In this document: piece by piece, positions 8,273 through 17,404 of the stretch
Layout of the letters: each line of letters begins with the position of its first letter
How positions within the stretch are numbered: the first letter of the stretch is position 1
DNA from: Candidatus Babeliales bacterium
GTDB taxonomy: Bacteria; Babelota; Babeliae; Babelales; JACPOV01
Reading direction: 5' to 3'
Length of the DNA: 64,000 bases
Assembly: GCA_040879965.1 (NCBI GenBank)
Contig: JBBDJI010000011.1
Coordinates: 19,690-83,689, forward strand
The notes under the pieces: model-generated
Told to the model about the DNA's origin: nothing
What the model saw: only the letters and a program-made list of their open reading frames with translations
Database searches by the model: none
Position numbers and translations under genes: made by a program

Positions 8273-10452
8273 GTTAAATCAGTTGTTAAAAATTCTTGCA
8301 AAAATGTTTTACGAATAACTGTTTTATTATTTTTAATTGCCATCGCTAGTGCTTTTGTTTGTCCTATAAAAATACATAATTTTTTTGCTCGCGTAATAGC
8401 CGTATATATTAAATTTCTTTGTAATAACATAAAATGTTGCATAAAAATAGGAACAATTACGACATCATATTCCGAGCCTTGGCTTTTATGAATTGATATT
8501 GCATAAGCATGAACGAGTTCATTTAATTCATCAAAAGCATATTCAACTAAACGTTCATCAAAATTAACTTGTAACGTCCGTTCTTCTGGATCAATTGACT
8601 CAATAAAGCCTATATCACCATTAAATACTGATTTATCATAGTTATTACGAATTTGCATTACGCGATCTTTTGGTTTAAATAAATTACCCGCATACGAAAC
8701 ATGCTGAGGATAGTTTTCTGGATTTAAAATGCTTTGCAAATCATGATTTAATTTAAAAGTGCCGACAATTCCACGATTCATAGGAACTAATACAATGCTA
8801 TCGTTATGATTTTTTATATTAAAACGAGAATTTAATTGAGAATATATTTTTTTTAAATGATTAAAAACTTCTTCAGGCTGTTCTTCTTTGATATAAATAA
8901 AATCTTTTTTGCAATCAGGCAATTTTGAGGTAGGAAATTCACCATTGTTGATTTTATGCGCATTGATAATAATAAGACTATCTTGTGCTTGTCTAAAAAT
9001 ATGCTGTAATTTGACTTGTGCTATTTTGTTACTATTAATAAGATCTTTTAATACACTACCTGGACCAACTGAAGGCAGTTGATCAATATCACCAATAAAA
9101 ATAAGATGAGCATTTAATGGCATTGCTTTCAGTACTGCATGAGCCAAAAAAGTATCAATCATTGATGCTTCATCTATAATTAAAAAATCAAGCTTAAGGG
9201 CGTTTTGCTCATTATGGGTAAAACTCATAGTGCTTACATCAAATTCTAATAATCGATGTAAAGTTGCAGCATATCGTCCAGTACCTTCCATCATTCGCTT
9301 TGCAGCACGGCCAGTGGGAGCAGCTAATTTATAAGTAATTTTATGCTCATCAAGAATCGAAAGAAGCTTTTTAATTAAAGTTGTTTTTCCTGTACCAGGA
9401 CCGCCCGTAATTATACTGACTTTTTGTTGCAAACAAGTAATAATAGCATGTTGCTGTTCTTCATTAAGTGCCACATTATGTTGATCTGACACTCTGAGTG
9501 AAGTATAAATTTTATCAATATCAAATTGATATGGCGTTTTAAATTCACATAAACTAAGTATTTTTTGAGCAAGTGATTTTTCAGAAAAATAAAACGGTGC
9601 AAGTGTTATAAAATGCTGATTATCTTGAGAGATAAGTTTAATTTTTTCAGATTCATATAACTCATGTAAAGCATTTTTTACAATTAAATCATCGCTCTGA
9701 TTATCAAGTTCTAATAATTCCTTAACATTATTTTTTAGTTCTGCTAATTGTACATATAAATGACCATTATTAGTTGCCTGGCCAATAGAATAGATAAAAC
9801 CAGCCTTTACCCGTTTAATTGAATTTTTTTCAAAACCAAGTTGCTGAGCAACCATATCAGCTGATTTAAAACCAATGCCCCAAATTTCTTCGGCCAATCG
9901 ATATGGATTTTCTTTTAAGACGGCAATTGAATTTTGGCCATATTTTTTATAAATTTTTGCGGCAAACGCAGGAGAAATTCCTTTTTCTTGTAGAAATATC
10001 ATTATGGAAGATATTTCTTTTTGATCTTGCCAAGCACGATTGATAAGCTCAATACGTTTAGCACCAATACCAGGAATCTCAGACAATCGTTCGGGATTTT
10101 TATCAATGATAGCAAGAGTATCGGTTCCAAATTTTGCTACTAATTTTTTTGCGTATACTTTTCCTATGCCTTTAATAAGCCCAGAACCGAGATATTTTTG
10201 TACACCTAATAATGTTGTCGGTAATTGTTGAATACAACCAGTAGCCTGAAATTGTCGACCGAATTTAGCATGGGTAATCCAAGAACCCTTGAGAGTTACT
10301 TGTTCACCCGCTTGTATAGAACCAAAAGAACCAGTAACAACCGTTGACCGTGTATCATTAATTTGTAAAATTAAAACACAGTACCCTGAATCTGGGCTTT
10401 TAAATAATAAACGATCAACGGTTCCTTGTAATTCTTCTTCTTGTGGATTCAT
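8263..10452 (-). CDS. recD2: RecD-like ATP-dependent DNA helicase (RecD2/YrrC type)
   Basis: The 729-residue protein is a superfamily 1 5'-3' helicase. It has the N-terminal OB-like and helix-hairpin-helix regions of RecD2 (GIGKVYAKKL, IPGIGAKR and WGIGFKSAD segments), Walker A GGPGTGKTT near residue 350, Walker B IIDEASM, a GDIDQLPSVGPG motif III and a C-terminal HAYAISIHKSQGSE motif. No RecB/RecC lie nearby, in keeping with RecD2 acting outside RecBCD in DNA repair. It sits between a putative lipoprotein gene (10 bases upstream) and the amidase-like gene, with which it overlaps. Confidence 0.95.
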   Translation of the reverse strand: MNPQEEELQGTVDRLLFKSPDSGYCVLILQINDTRSTVVTGSFGSIQAGEQVTLKGSWITHAKFGRQFQATGCIQQLPTTLLGVQKYLGSGLIKGIGKVYAKKLVAKFGTDTLAIIDKNPERLSEIPGIGAKRIELINRAWQDQKEISSIMIFLQEKGISPAFAAKIYKKYGQNSIAVLKENPYRLAEEIWGIGFKSADMVAQQLGFEKNSIKRVKAGFIYSIGQATNNGHLYVQLAELKNNVKELLELDNQSDDLIVKNALHELYESEKIKLISQDNQHFITLAPFYFSEKSLAQKILSLCEFKTPYQFDIDKIYTSLRVSDQHNVALNEEQQHAIITCLQQKVSIITGGPGTGKTTLIKKLLSILDEHKITYKLAAPTGRAAKRMMEGTGRYAATLHRLLEFDVSTMSFTHNEQNALKLDFLIIDEASMIDTFLAHAVLKAMPLNAHLIFIGDIDQLPSVGPGSVLKDLINSNKIAQVKLQHIFRQAQDSLIIINAHKINNGEFPTSKLPDCKKDFIYIKEEQPEEVFNHLKKIYSQLNSRFNIKNHNDSIVLVPMNRGIVGTFKLNHDLQSILNPENYPQHVSYAGNLFKPKDRVMQIRNNYDKSVFNGDIGFIESIDPEERTLQVNFDERLVEYAFDELNELVHAYAISIHKSQGSEYDVVIVPIFMQHFMLLQRNLIYTAITRAKKLCIFIGQTKALAMAIKNNKTVIRKTFLQEFLTTDLTCR

Positions 10453-10461
10453 GAGAAATAA

Positions 10462-11118
10462 CTATTTTTTCCTTTGTAGTTCAAGAAATTGTTTCCATGC
10501 GCGTGGGCAACTTTGAATTAAGTCTGATATAAAACTAATAAGATCAGTGCAAAAATCATTCAAATGAACAAATGTAGTGGTTTCACGATTAAATGTTTCA
10601 AATTCATGACCATCTTTTTCTTTACCCCATACGAGCAAATAACTATTTTCGCGATTATGCAACGTGGACCATTGTTCCATAAATTTCAAAGTTATGCCCT
10701 TAACACCATAGGCTTGTTTTACAAATGGATCAGCTATTTTAACAAAATCTGCTTTTATTATTTCTAATAAACTATATAACTGTACTCGCACTGCTGTTGT
10801 CATATGTGGATTGTTTTTTTCAAATTGAGTGAGACTTGCTATGCTATGATATTGTCCTTGAAAAATGTATATACCCGTACGTTCTTTAGTCACTGGATCG
10901 AGTGTGCCATGTAATTGATCTTGTACTTTTTTTCTTATATACATCAAATTTCTTATTTCATGCCCATTAATACCCAGCCGATTTCCATCAATACCATCGG
11001 GTACTTTTATAGGCCTTTCTGCCTGTACATCCCCAGACGGCATATTGCAGGATATTGTCGAGCTGGCAAATGATAAGCCAGTAAGTAATATCAATACTTG
11101 TTTATTTGTGGAATTCAT
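10462..11118 (-). CDS. putative lipoprotein or secreted protein (218 aa)
   Basis: The N-terminus has a signal peptide ending in a cysteine (STISC), which may be a lipobox although the -3 position is not the preferred Leu. The body is mixed alpha/beta with no recognised domain. Two ATGs are possible: AGGAG lies only one base from the ATG at 11124 but seven bases from the ATG at 11118, so the latter is used. It is 25 bases downstream of the barrel-like gene and ten bases upstream of recD2, so it is probably part of the same long minus-strand transcript. Confidence 0.6.
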   Translation of the reverse strand: MNSTNKQVLILLTGLSFASSTISCNMPSGDVQAERPIKVPDGIDGNRLGINGHEIRNLMYIRKKVQDQLHGTLDPVTKERTGIYIFQGQYHSIASLTQFEKNNPHMTTAVRVQLYSLLEIIKADFVKIADPFVKQAYGVKGITLKFMEQWSTLHNRENSYLLVWGKEKDGHEFETFNRETTTFVHLNDFCTDLISFISDLIQSCPRAWKQFLELQRKK

Positions 11119-11143
11119 AAGCATTCTCCTTTATTTTTTTTAA

Positions 11144-12748
11144 TTAGAGTAACATCTCAAATCGTATAGCAAGATTGAAATCTTTTCCAATGCCAGAACG
11201 TAAAAAAGTTCGGTCACCATATAAAGAAAGTGACCAGTCGCAGCATTTTCCATGTCTATAATAAGTGATTGAGCCAAAAGCTTTACTTTGAAATGCACCA
11301 GGCTTAATTGCAAGATTTTTTCTAAGCTGACTAAGTTCTGCAGGTGGTGCAAAAATTTTGCCAAAACTTTCTTGCTGTTGCCACCAAATATCATTACCAA
11401 GCATAATTTGGAAATATTTAGCCATAGTACCTGTTAAAGCCGTAGATAATTTAAAAAGAAATCCTGGGAATACCACAGTAGTGAAACCCATGGGGAAAAA
11501 AGTTTCAGTTAACTGCCGTTCGATAAATGCTAAATCTTCTTCGCAATTATTAGGGTCTGGATTTTCGAGTCGTGCAAAATCGGCGGGGTTTTTTCGTTTT
11601 ATATAATAGCGTTCTTCTAAGGCCGGAAATAAGTATTCTAAATTGGCACGAGTTTTAAAATGAAATTTAGGAGTGACGCACAAATCATAATAAGTAAAAA
11701 GGCCGAGTCCAATATGGCCATTATTACCAAGACCTGTTTCTAAAAGAATGCGCGAAAGTCTATCTAGTGCACCAACTAAAAATTCGCCGCCTTGTGTTTC
11801 TGCTTGCGGTATATCTTCGCCCACTAAATCAAGCAAACCCATTAAATCAAGTTTTGGAATACGCATATTTTTAGGAAAATGATTACCATACAGGCCTTTT
11901 TTGATCGAACAAGCAGTAGGAATAGTAGACTCAAGTCCATAAATAAATTGTAATCGTGGATTATCAATTGCAATATGTCCAATATTAATTCGGGTATCAC
12001 CAAAACCTAAGCGATCAGCAATTAAATGTTCTCGTGCAAAGCGATGTACTTCTTCTTTGTCATCAGTTCCTGGATCTTGATCATTAAAAATTGGTTCAGC
12101 TTGAATTTCTCTCACTTCAGCATCGTTAAGAAAAAAGTTTCTTATTAAATATTCTAATGGCAATCTAAATTCTAAATAAAAATTATTTTTTCTGCGTTGT
12201 GCACCAAACATAACTCCAGCACGCCGTTCTTGTAATTTAAGATCTTCAAAAAGAGATAAAACACGAGGTATATTAATATCTAAACCAAATTCTTCTAGAT
12301 CAGGAATTAAATTTGCAATACCAAAGTTAAGATATGATGAAATACCGGTACCATCTTTAGTAAAATTACATTTAGAAGTTTGGTTATAATATGCATATGT
12401 AGAGAATTGCCATGTTTTGCAAAACCAAGATGGGGGTAAACAAGAAAAAAAATAACCTATAGGATAATCAAGTAACGATCGTTGATTGATAGGATGAGTA
12501 AATTTATAAATATCTTGCATCAGCAAGTCTTGCAACGGTAAAATGCCATCAGGATCAAGGCTGCAAGATCGTGTAAAAGCTTTTACAGTACGTTCAGGAG
12601 TATATTTTTCTTTATCATAATCGGGAAACGTAATATCTTCTTCCATGTTATCTAAAATTGAATCAAAACCGGATGTCAAATCATCATTACTTTGTAAGGT
12701 AGAGACAAAAAAGAGAAAAAGATACAACTTTTTTTTATTTATTTTCAT
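11144..12748 (-). CDS. candidate outer-membrane beta-barrel protein (534 aa)
   Basis: The protein begins with a signal peptide (MKINKKK then LYLFLFFVSTLQS). It contains many alternating polar/hydrophobic stretches with aromatic girdle-like residues, in the manner of a porin-like barrel (for example YLNFGIANL, GHIGLGLFTYYDL, ITYYRHGKCCDWSLSLYG). It ends in a beta-strand-like RFEMLL. It resembles in layout and length the protein at 41695-43191: both carry a signal peptide, a proline/asparagine-rich N-terminal section and barrel-like strands. I do not know its substrate. Function as an outer-membrane pore or adhesin is inference only. Confidence 0.6.
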   Translation of the reverse strand: MKINKKKLYLFLFFVSTLQSNDDLTSGFDSILDNMEEDITFPDYDKEKYTPERTVKAFTRSCSLDPDGILPLQDLLMQDIYKFTHPINQRSLLDYPIGYFFSCLPPSWFCKTWQFSTYAYYNQTSKCNFTKDGTGISSYLNFGIANLIPDLEEFGLDINIPRVLSLFEDLKLQERRAGVMFGAQRRKNNFYLEFRLPLEYLIRNFFLNDAEVREIQAEPIFNDQDPGTDDKEEVHRFAREHLIADRLGFGDTRINIGHIAIDNPRLQFIYGLESTIPTACSIKKGLYGNHFPKNMRIPKLDLMGLLDLVGEDIPQAETQGGEFLVGALDRLSRILLETGLGNNGHIGLGLFTYYDLCVTPKFHFKTRANLEYLFPALEERYYIKRKNPADFARLENPDPNNCEEDLAFIERQLTETFFPMGFTTVVFPGFLFKLSTALTGTMAKYFQIMLGNDIWWQQQESFGKIFAPPAELSQLRKNLAIKPGAFQSKAFGSITYYRHGKCCDWSLSLYGDRTFLRSGIGKDFNLAIRFEMLL

Positions 12749-12949
12749 GGTAAAACCTAAAAAAAACTAATGTCTGGAATAAACTTATTGAATAATCGTG
12801 AAATTTCTTAATTAAAAACCTTAATAAAGTAGCATCTTTTCTCTGTTTTGGCAAAAACAATAATTTAGTAGCTTTTCATTTTGAATGAGTTAATATAAAA
12901 AAATAAGTTCTTTTAATACAAATTCTATTTTTGATGCAAAGGTTTATGC

Positions 12950-13648
12950 ATGTCGAATTCAACAATCAATATATCAATTGAGGGGAACATTGGAGCAGGT
13001 AAATCTACAATTTTATCAATTATACAAAAATGGCTACCTGTCAATATTGTATTGGAGCCACACGAAAAATGGCAAAATGTTGGAGGGCACAATCTTTTAG
13101 AAAAATTTTATACTGATACGCCGCGCTGGGCATATACATTTCAAACCTATGCATTTGTTTCGCGTATCTTGGCCCAACAACAAAATCAACAATTATCTTC
13201 GATTAACATTTTAGAGCGATCAGTATTTTCTGATCGATATTGTTTTGCGAAAAATTGTTATGAGTCTGGTATTATGAGTGCATTAGAGTGGCAATTATAT
13301 AAAGAATGGTTTTCTTGGTTAGTAGATGCATATGTGTCACCAATGAAAGGTTTTATTTATTTGCAAGCAGATCCAGCGGTTTGTTATAAAAGATTATTAA
13401 AAAGAAATCGATCAGAAGAAGTTAATGTTTCTTTGGAATACCTTGAAAAAATTCATGCAAAACATGAAAAATGGTTAATTGGAAAAAATGAGCAATACCG
13501 CGACGTACCTGTTCTTATATTGGAATGTAACAAAGATTTTGAACATGATATCGAAGAGCAAGAAAAACATTTGCAAAGTATTAGTGAATTTTTAAATATT
13601 CCAAAAAAAAACAATATTAAAAAGAAAATACAAGAAATTGCCTTGTAA
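12950..13648 (+). CDS. deoxynucleoside kinase (dNK family)
   Basis: The 232-residue protein has the P-loop GNIGAGKST near the N-terminus, the ERSVFSDR motif (the DRS/ERS signature of deoxynucleoside kinases), and an arginine-containing lid region KRLLKRNRSEE. Members phosphorylate deoxyadenosine, deoxyguanosine, deoxycytidine or thymidine using ATP. Such an enzyme fits a bacterium that salvages host deoxynucleosides. The gene precedes the ATP synthase genes by 64 bases but an independent RBS is present, so shared transcription is possible and not proven. Substrate preference cannot be read from the sequence. Confidence 0.88.
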   Translation: MSNSTINISIEGNIGAGKSTILSIIQKWLPVNIVLEPHEKWQNVGGHNLLEKFYTDTPRWAYTFQTYAFVSRILAQQQNQQLSSINILERSVFSDRYCFAKNCYESGIMSALEWQLYKEWFSWLVDAYVSPMKGFIYLQADPAVCYKRLLKRNRSEEVNVSLEYLEKIHAKHEKWLIGKNEQYRDVPVLILECNKDFEHDIEEQEKHLQSISEFLNIPKKNNIKKKIQEIAL

Positions 13649-13712
13649 AATGAGGTAAAATTAGAGTAAACTAGAATAAAATTCTAATAAGTTTCTCTTT
13701 GAAAGGATGCCA

Positions 13713-13958
13713 ATGGATGGTATATTTATCGCAAAAGCTGCAGCGTTTATTGGAGCAGCTTTAACTATGGGGATAGGAAGCATTTCGCCAGCATATGGCC
13801 AAGGATTAGTTGGTGCTAAAGCATGTGAGAATATGGGGAAATATCCAGAAAGTGCGCGTGATATAAGAACAACTATGCTTTTGGCAATGGGTATCATTGA
13901 ATCGTCAGCCATTTATGCGTTATTGATTTCTGGCGCAATTTTATGGTTCGGTAGCTAA
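13713..13958 (+). CDS. atpE: F-type ATP synthase subunit c, Na+-type signature
   Basis: A two-helix proteolipid that forms the rotor ring of the F0 sector. The first helix is Ala/Gly-rich and the second carries the ion-binding glutamate in the segment GIIESSAIYA. Using the ATG at 13713, the key residues are Gln30, Glu63, Ser64, Ser65 and Tyr68. These correspond to Gln32, Glu65, Ser66, Thr67 and Tyr70 of the Na+-binding ring of Ilyobacter tartaricus. An in-frame ATG at 13707 overlaps the AAAGGA ribosome site, so 13713 (six bases after it) is preferred. The gene opens the cluster c-b-b-delta-alpha; no subunit a gene is present upstream. Confidence 0.92.
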   Translation: MDGIFIAKAAAFIGAALTMGIGSISPAYGQGLVGAKACENMGKYPESARDIRTTMLLAMGIIESSAIYALLISGAILWFGS

Positions 13959-13966
13959 GTGATAAT

Positions 13967-14335
13967 ATGATGCTGAATGGTACGTTGTTTATTCAAATAT
14001 TAAATTTTGTTTTTGTATATATCCTGGTTGATCGTATTTTACTTAAAAAAGCAGTAAAACTTATTTATCAAGAGCAAGATGAGCAAGCAAATTTAATGAC
14101 TGATATAGCGCAAAAGAGAAATGAAGTTTTAGCGCAAGAAAATGAAATGCAAGAACATTGGTATAATCATCAACGTATATTTTCAGAGCATATACCTATG
14201 CTTAAAAAAATTGTACCATCAGCGCCATCGGCTCTTTCTATTCATAAGCCTATTATGAGCAGGCAAGAGCGAGAACAAAAAATTGAAAAATTAGCGCAAT
14301 ATATGGTCAATAAGGTGATACCCTATGCTAAATAA
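13967..14335 (+). CDS. atpF: F-type ATP synthase subunit b (first b-like subunit)
   Basis: The 122-residue product starts with the typical NGTLFIQILNF membrane anchor of b/b' subunits, followed by a charged helix (KRNEVLAQENEMQE) of the peripheral stalk. It is shorter than usual b subunits (~155-170). It follows atpE by eight bases and overlaps the next gene, a second stalk protein, by eleven. Two different b genes in a row recall the b/b' heterodimers of cyanobacteria and alphaproteobacteria. Which of the two is b and which b' is not decidable here. Confidence 0.8.
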   Translation: MMLNGTLFIQILNFVFVYILVDRILLKKAVKLIYQEQDEQANLMTDIAQKRNEVLAQENEMQEHWYNHQRIFSEHIPMLKKIVPSAPSALSIHKPIMSRQEREQKIEKLAQYMVNKVIPYAK

Positions 14336-14807
14336 TATTATTGCAATTATATTTAGGCTTATTAATTTTAGTATAATTGTTGCGGGCTCGGTTTATCTTT
14401 TTCAGAAATATATACTCAGTTCAATTAAAGAACGTATAAAAGAAAAAGAGATTTTTTGGCAAAACTTAAGAATAAATAAAGAATCGCTTATTGATCAAAA
14501 AGATAGAATAATTACTCAAATAGCAAGTCAAGAAACATATGCCCAATATTTATTAAATAATATTGTAAAATGGCAAAAATATATCCAGCAAAAAGAACTT
14601 CAAAAAATTGAGCAGCAAAAAAATATTAGCATTCATATTGCACAACGTATTGATCAGCAAGAGCAAAATTATAGTTTAGAACTTTTAAAACAAGAATTAT
14701 TGCCAGACGTTTTTGATAAAGCTTATGATGAATTAAAAAAAAAATATCAGAGTCCTATAGAGGCACAAGAATATATAGATAAAGTTCTTAATCAAATAGG
14801 AAAATAA
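14325..14807 (+). CDS. F-type ATP synthase b-like subunit (second stalk protein)
   Basis: The 160-residue protein has one N-terminal membrane helix (residues ~5-27) and a long Gln/Lys/Glu-rich helix, the architecture of a peripheral stalk b subunit. Sequence identity to textbook AtpF is low and the call rests on position between subunit b and delta genes, length and layout. It overlaps the preceding b gene and is followed six bases later by atpH, so the cluster is tightly coupled. Confidence 0.72.
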   Translation: MLNNIIAIIFRLINFSIIVAGSVYLFQKYILSSIKERIKEKEIFWQNLRINKESLIDQKDRIITQIASQETYAQYLLNNIVKWQKYIQQKELQKIEQQKNISIHIAQRIDQQEQNYSLELLKQELLPDVFDKAYDELKKKYQSPIEAQEYIDKVLNQIGK

Positions 14808-14813
14808 GTCCTA

Positions 14814-15365
14814 ATGGATGTAGATAACATAAAACTTGCTCGTAAATATGCAGTTGCTTTTTTAAATGTATATGAAGATAAAATCACCATCAAAGATTAT
14901 TATAAGATTGTGCAAGTACAACAATTTTTAGCAAAATCATCTGATGTGATTTTCCATTTCAAGCTTCCAGATATGAATGAAGTTAAAAGAAAAGCGATAG
15001 ATTTAATCTTCCAAAAATTTGATTTGCCTATTATTTTAAAAAAATTGAGCAATATGCTTATTGAACATGAGCGTTTATTTATGCTTGAAAAGGTTTTTTA
15101 TTATATTCAGAAAACGTATAAAGAACGTAATAATTTAATTTTATTTCAAATTCAGACTTCATACGCCTTGAGCTCAGAAGTTCTGAATCAAATAATATCT
15201 TTTTTAGAAAAAAAGACTGGTAATACAATTTTATATGAAACAAATATTAATAGAAAATTAATTGCTGGTATTCGTTTGCAAAGTGAAACATTATTATGGG
15301 AAGATTCCATTGCAAAACGACTACGCCATGCTGAACAATTATTAAACATGCAGGGACTCTCATGA
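14814..15365 (+). CDS. atpH: F-type ATP synthase subunit delta
   Basis: The 183-residue protein matches the delta/OSCP pattern: an N-terminal helical domain starting with LARKYAVAFLNVYED and a C-terminal segment with NRKLIAGIRLQSETLLWEDSI, the conserved glycine-rich end where delta proteins read G.R....... D.S....L. It joins the stalk to the top of the alpha3beta3 head. It lies six bases after the second b gene and its TGA overlaps the ATG of atpA (ATGA). Confidence 0.88.
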   Translation: MDVDNIKLARKYAVAFLNVYEDKITIKDYYKIVQVQQFLAKSSDVIFHFKLPDMNEVKRKAIDLIFQKFDLPIILKKLSNMLIEHERLFMLEKVFYYIQKTYKERNNLILFQIQTSYALSSEVLNQIISFLEKKTGNTILYETNINRKLIAGIRLQSETLLWEDSIAKRLRHAEQLLNMQGLS

Positions 15366-16876
15366 CATTAAAAAGTTCCGATCTTATATCATTATTTGAA
15401 AAAGCACTCGCTGATATTTCACAAGAAAAACTTGATGAAATTGGTATTGTTATCCAGGTAGGAGATAATATTTGCAAAGTGCATGGGCTAACTGATGCTG
15501 TTTTTGGTGAATTAGTTATTTTTGAAGGTGGGAATAAAGGGATTATTCTCAATTTAGATGAAGATTTTGTTTCAGTATTTCTTTTAGATATCGCTATTGG
15601 AGTAGCTGAATTAGAAGTAGTAAAAAGAACAGGGGGCGTATTCAAAGCGCCAGTTGGCATGAAATTGCTTGGCCGTATTATTGATGCAGTTGGCAAACCA
15701 CTTGATGCGCTTGGGCCTATCGAGGCTGATGAATTTCGTTCTGTAGAAGCTGAAGCACCTGGTATTATAGAACGCAGCCCAGTAAATGAATCACTGGAAA
15801 CTGGCATAATGGTTATTGATGCATTGGTGCCAATTGGTAAAGGACAACGTGAATTACTTATTGGTAATCGTAATACTGGTAAAACTTCAATTGCATTAGA
15901 AACAATTTTGCATCAAAAAGGAAAAGATGTACTTTGTGTATATGTTTCTATTGGTCAGCGTCAGGCAAGTTTAGCACGTTTTGTAAATACCTTAGAGCAG
16001 CATGGAGCATTAGATTATACGGTTATTGTTAGTGCTGATGCATCCGATTCTGCATTAAAGCAATATCTTGCTCCTTATGTTGGTTGTGTAATAGCAGAGT
16101 ATTTCCGGGATAAAAAACATGATGTGCTTATTGTTTATGATGATTTAACTAACCATGCAATTGCCTATCGAGAAATGTCATTACTTTTAAGACGGGCACC
16201 AGGACGTGAAGCGTATCCAGGAGATGTTTTTTATTTACATTCACGATTACTTGAAAGAGCAGGAAAATTAGCTGATGGTGGCTCGATTACCGCGTTGCCA
16301 ATTGTGCAAATTCAAGGTGATGATATTACCGCTTATATTCCAACAAATTTAATTTCGATTACTGATGGCCAAGTATTTTTAGATTCTCATTTATTTAATC
16401 AAGGTATTAGGCCGGCAGTCAACGTAGAGTTATCAGTTTCTCGTGTTGGTGGCGCAGCGCAAACAAAAGCAATAAAAAAAATGACAAGAGCATTACGATT
16501 AGAGTTGGCTCAATATAATGAATTACTTGATTTTGCTCAATTTGGTACTGAGCTTGATGTGGTTGCTCAGAAAAAGCTTGCGCGGGGAGCCCTTGCTGTT
16601 GAGCTTCTGAAGCAGCCACAATTTAAAGGATATTCTTTTGTTGATCAAGCATTGATGCTTTTTTTATTAAAAGAAAATTTTTTAGATAAGCTTGCTAAAG
16701 ATCAAGTGAATAATTTTGCAGAACAATTTGTAAGCTATGTAAGTGCAGTTTATCCAGATATTTATGAGACAATTTTAACTACTAAAGATATATCTGATGA
16801 AGTTCAAAAAAAACTTACTGAAACTGCAAAAGAATTTAGTAAAATTTTTGTGCCAGAACAAATTAAATTATTATGA
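15362..16876 (+). CDS. atpA: F-type ATP synthase subunit alpha
   Basis: The 504-residue protein has the beta-barrel N-domain, a Walker A motif GNRNTGKT (the family usually has GDRQTGKT), the RGVLPALNVG-like region replaced by SVSRVGGAAQTKAIKK with the arginine finger, and a helical C-domain. It forms the non-catalytic nucleotide sites of the F1 head. The gene overlaps atpH by four bases and the next small secreted gene by four. The usual gamma, beta and epsilon genes do not follow and are not in the window. Confidence 0.96.
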   Translation: MTLKSSDLISLFEKALADISQEKLDEIGIVIQVGDNICKVHGLTDAVFGELVIFEGGNKGIILNLDEDFVSVFLLDIAIGVAELEVVKRTGGVFKAPVGMKLLGRIIDAVGKPLDALGPIEADEFRSVEAEAPGIIERSPVNESLETGIMVIDALVPIGKGQRELLIGNRNTGKTSIALETILHQKGKDVLCVYVSIGQRQASLARFVNTLEQHGALDYTVIVSADASDSALKQYLAPYVGCVIAEYFRDKKHDVLIVYDDLTNHAIAYREMSLLLRRAPGREAYPGDVFYLHSRLLERAGKLADGGSITALPIVQIQGDDITAYIPTNLISITDGQVFLDSHLFNQGIRPAVNVELSVSRVGGAAQTKAIKKMTRALRLELAQYNELLDFAQFGTELDVVAQKKLARGALAVELLKQPQFKGYSFVDQALMLFLLKENFLDKLAKDQVNNFAEQFVSYVSAVYPDIYETILTTKDISDEVQKKLTETAKEFSKIFVPEQIKLL

Positions 16877-17319
16877 AAAAATTTTATTTATCCATTAATT
16901 TAATAATTTTTTTATTTTTTCAAAATATTTGGTCAATGCAAAGCTTAAAAGAGCTCGTTAGTGGGACATTATTAAATTTTACACCAATTTATTTTGCAGA
17001 AGATTTAGAAGATAATAATAAATCTGAATTTGTTTATAAAGAGCAAAAAGAAATCGAATATGATTTTAATACAAGTTTTTACAAATTAGATTCTGAAGTA
17101 CAAAATTTTGTGGAAAATTACCAAAAATGGCCTTCTTTTTTAAGAGATAAAATTAAAATATTTTCAAATGACTACTTAATTGATCCAAGCCTTAATGAAT
17201 CCTTTCCAGAATATTATTATTCATTAAGTGATTGGTTAGCTGCTCATTTAACCGATGATAACAGAAAACATTTTGTGAATGTGCTACAAAAAATTCGTCA
17301 AAAAGAAGAAATTGAATAA
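16873..17319 (+). CDS. small secreted protein, paralogue of the next gene (148 aa)
   Basis: It has a signal peptide (residues 1-21, ending NIWS) and a helical body. It shares with the gene at 17405-17803 a common plan: an aromatic Y/F-x-x-W segment (ENYQKW versus IDFKTW), a KIKIFS core (DKIKIFS versus KKIKIFS) and a DWL-containing end (LSDWLAAHL versus IEDWLCLKI). The ATG overlaps the atpA stop, so it is translationally coupled to the ATP synthase cluster. No known family; coupling to atpA could be chance placement. Confidence 0.68.
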   Translation: MKKFYLSINLIIFLFFQNIWSMQSLKELVSGTLLNFTPIYFAEDLEDNNKSEFVYKEQKEIEYDFNTSFYKLDSEVQNFVENYQKWPSFLRDKIKIFSNDYLIDPSLNESFPEYYYSLSDWLAAHLTDDNRKHFVNVLQKIRQKEEIE

Positions 17320-17404
17320 TTTTTCAGAGCAGTTGTTTCAATATTAATACCGGACTATTCTAATTATCGAAAATATAAATTTTTAGATTAAAAAGGGAAA
17401 AAGT

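Noticed and set aside
15247..15807. Minus-strand frame of 186 codons over atpH/atpA
   Set aside because: It is antisense to two certain genes and has a low-complexity Ser/Pro-rich translation.
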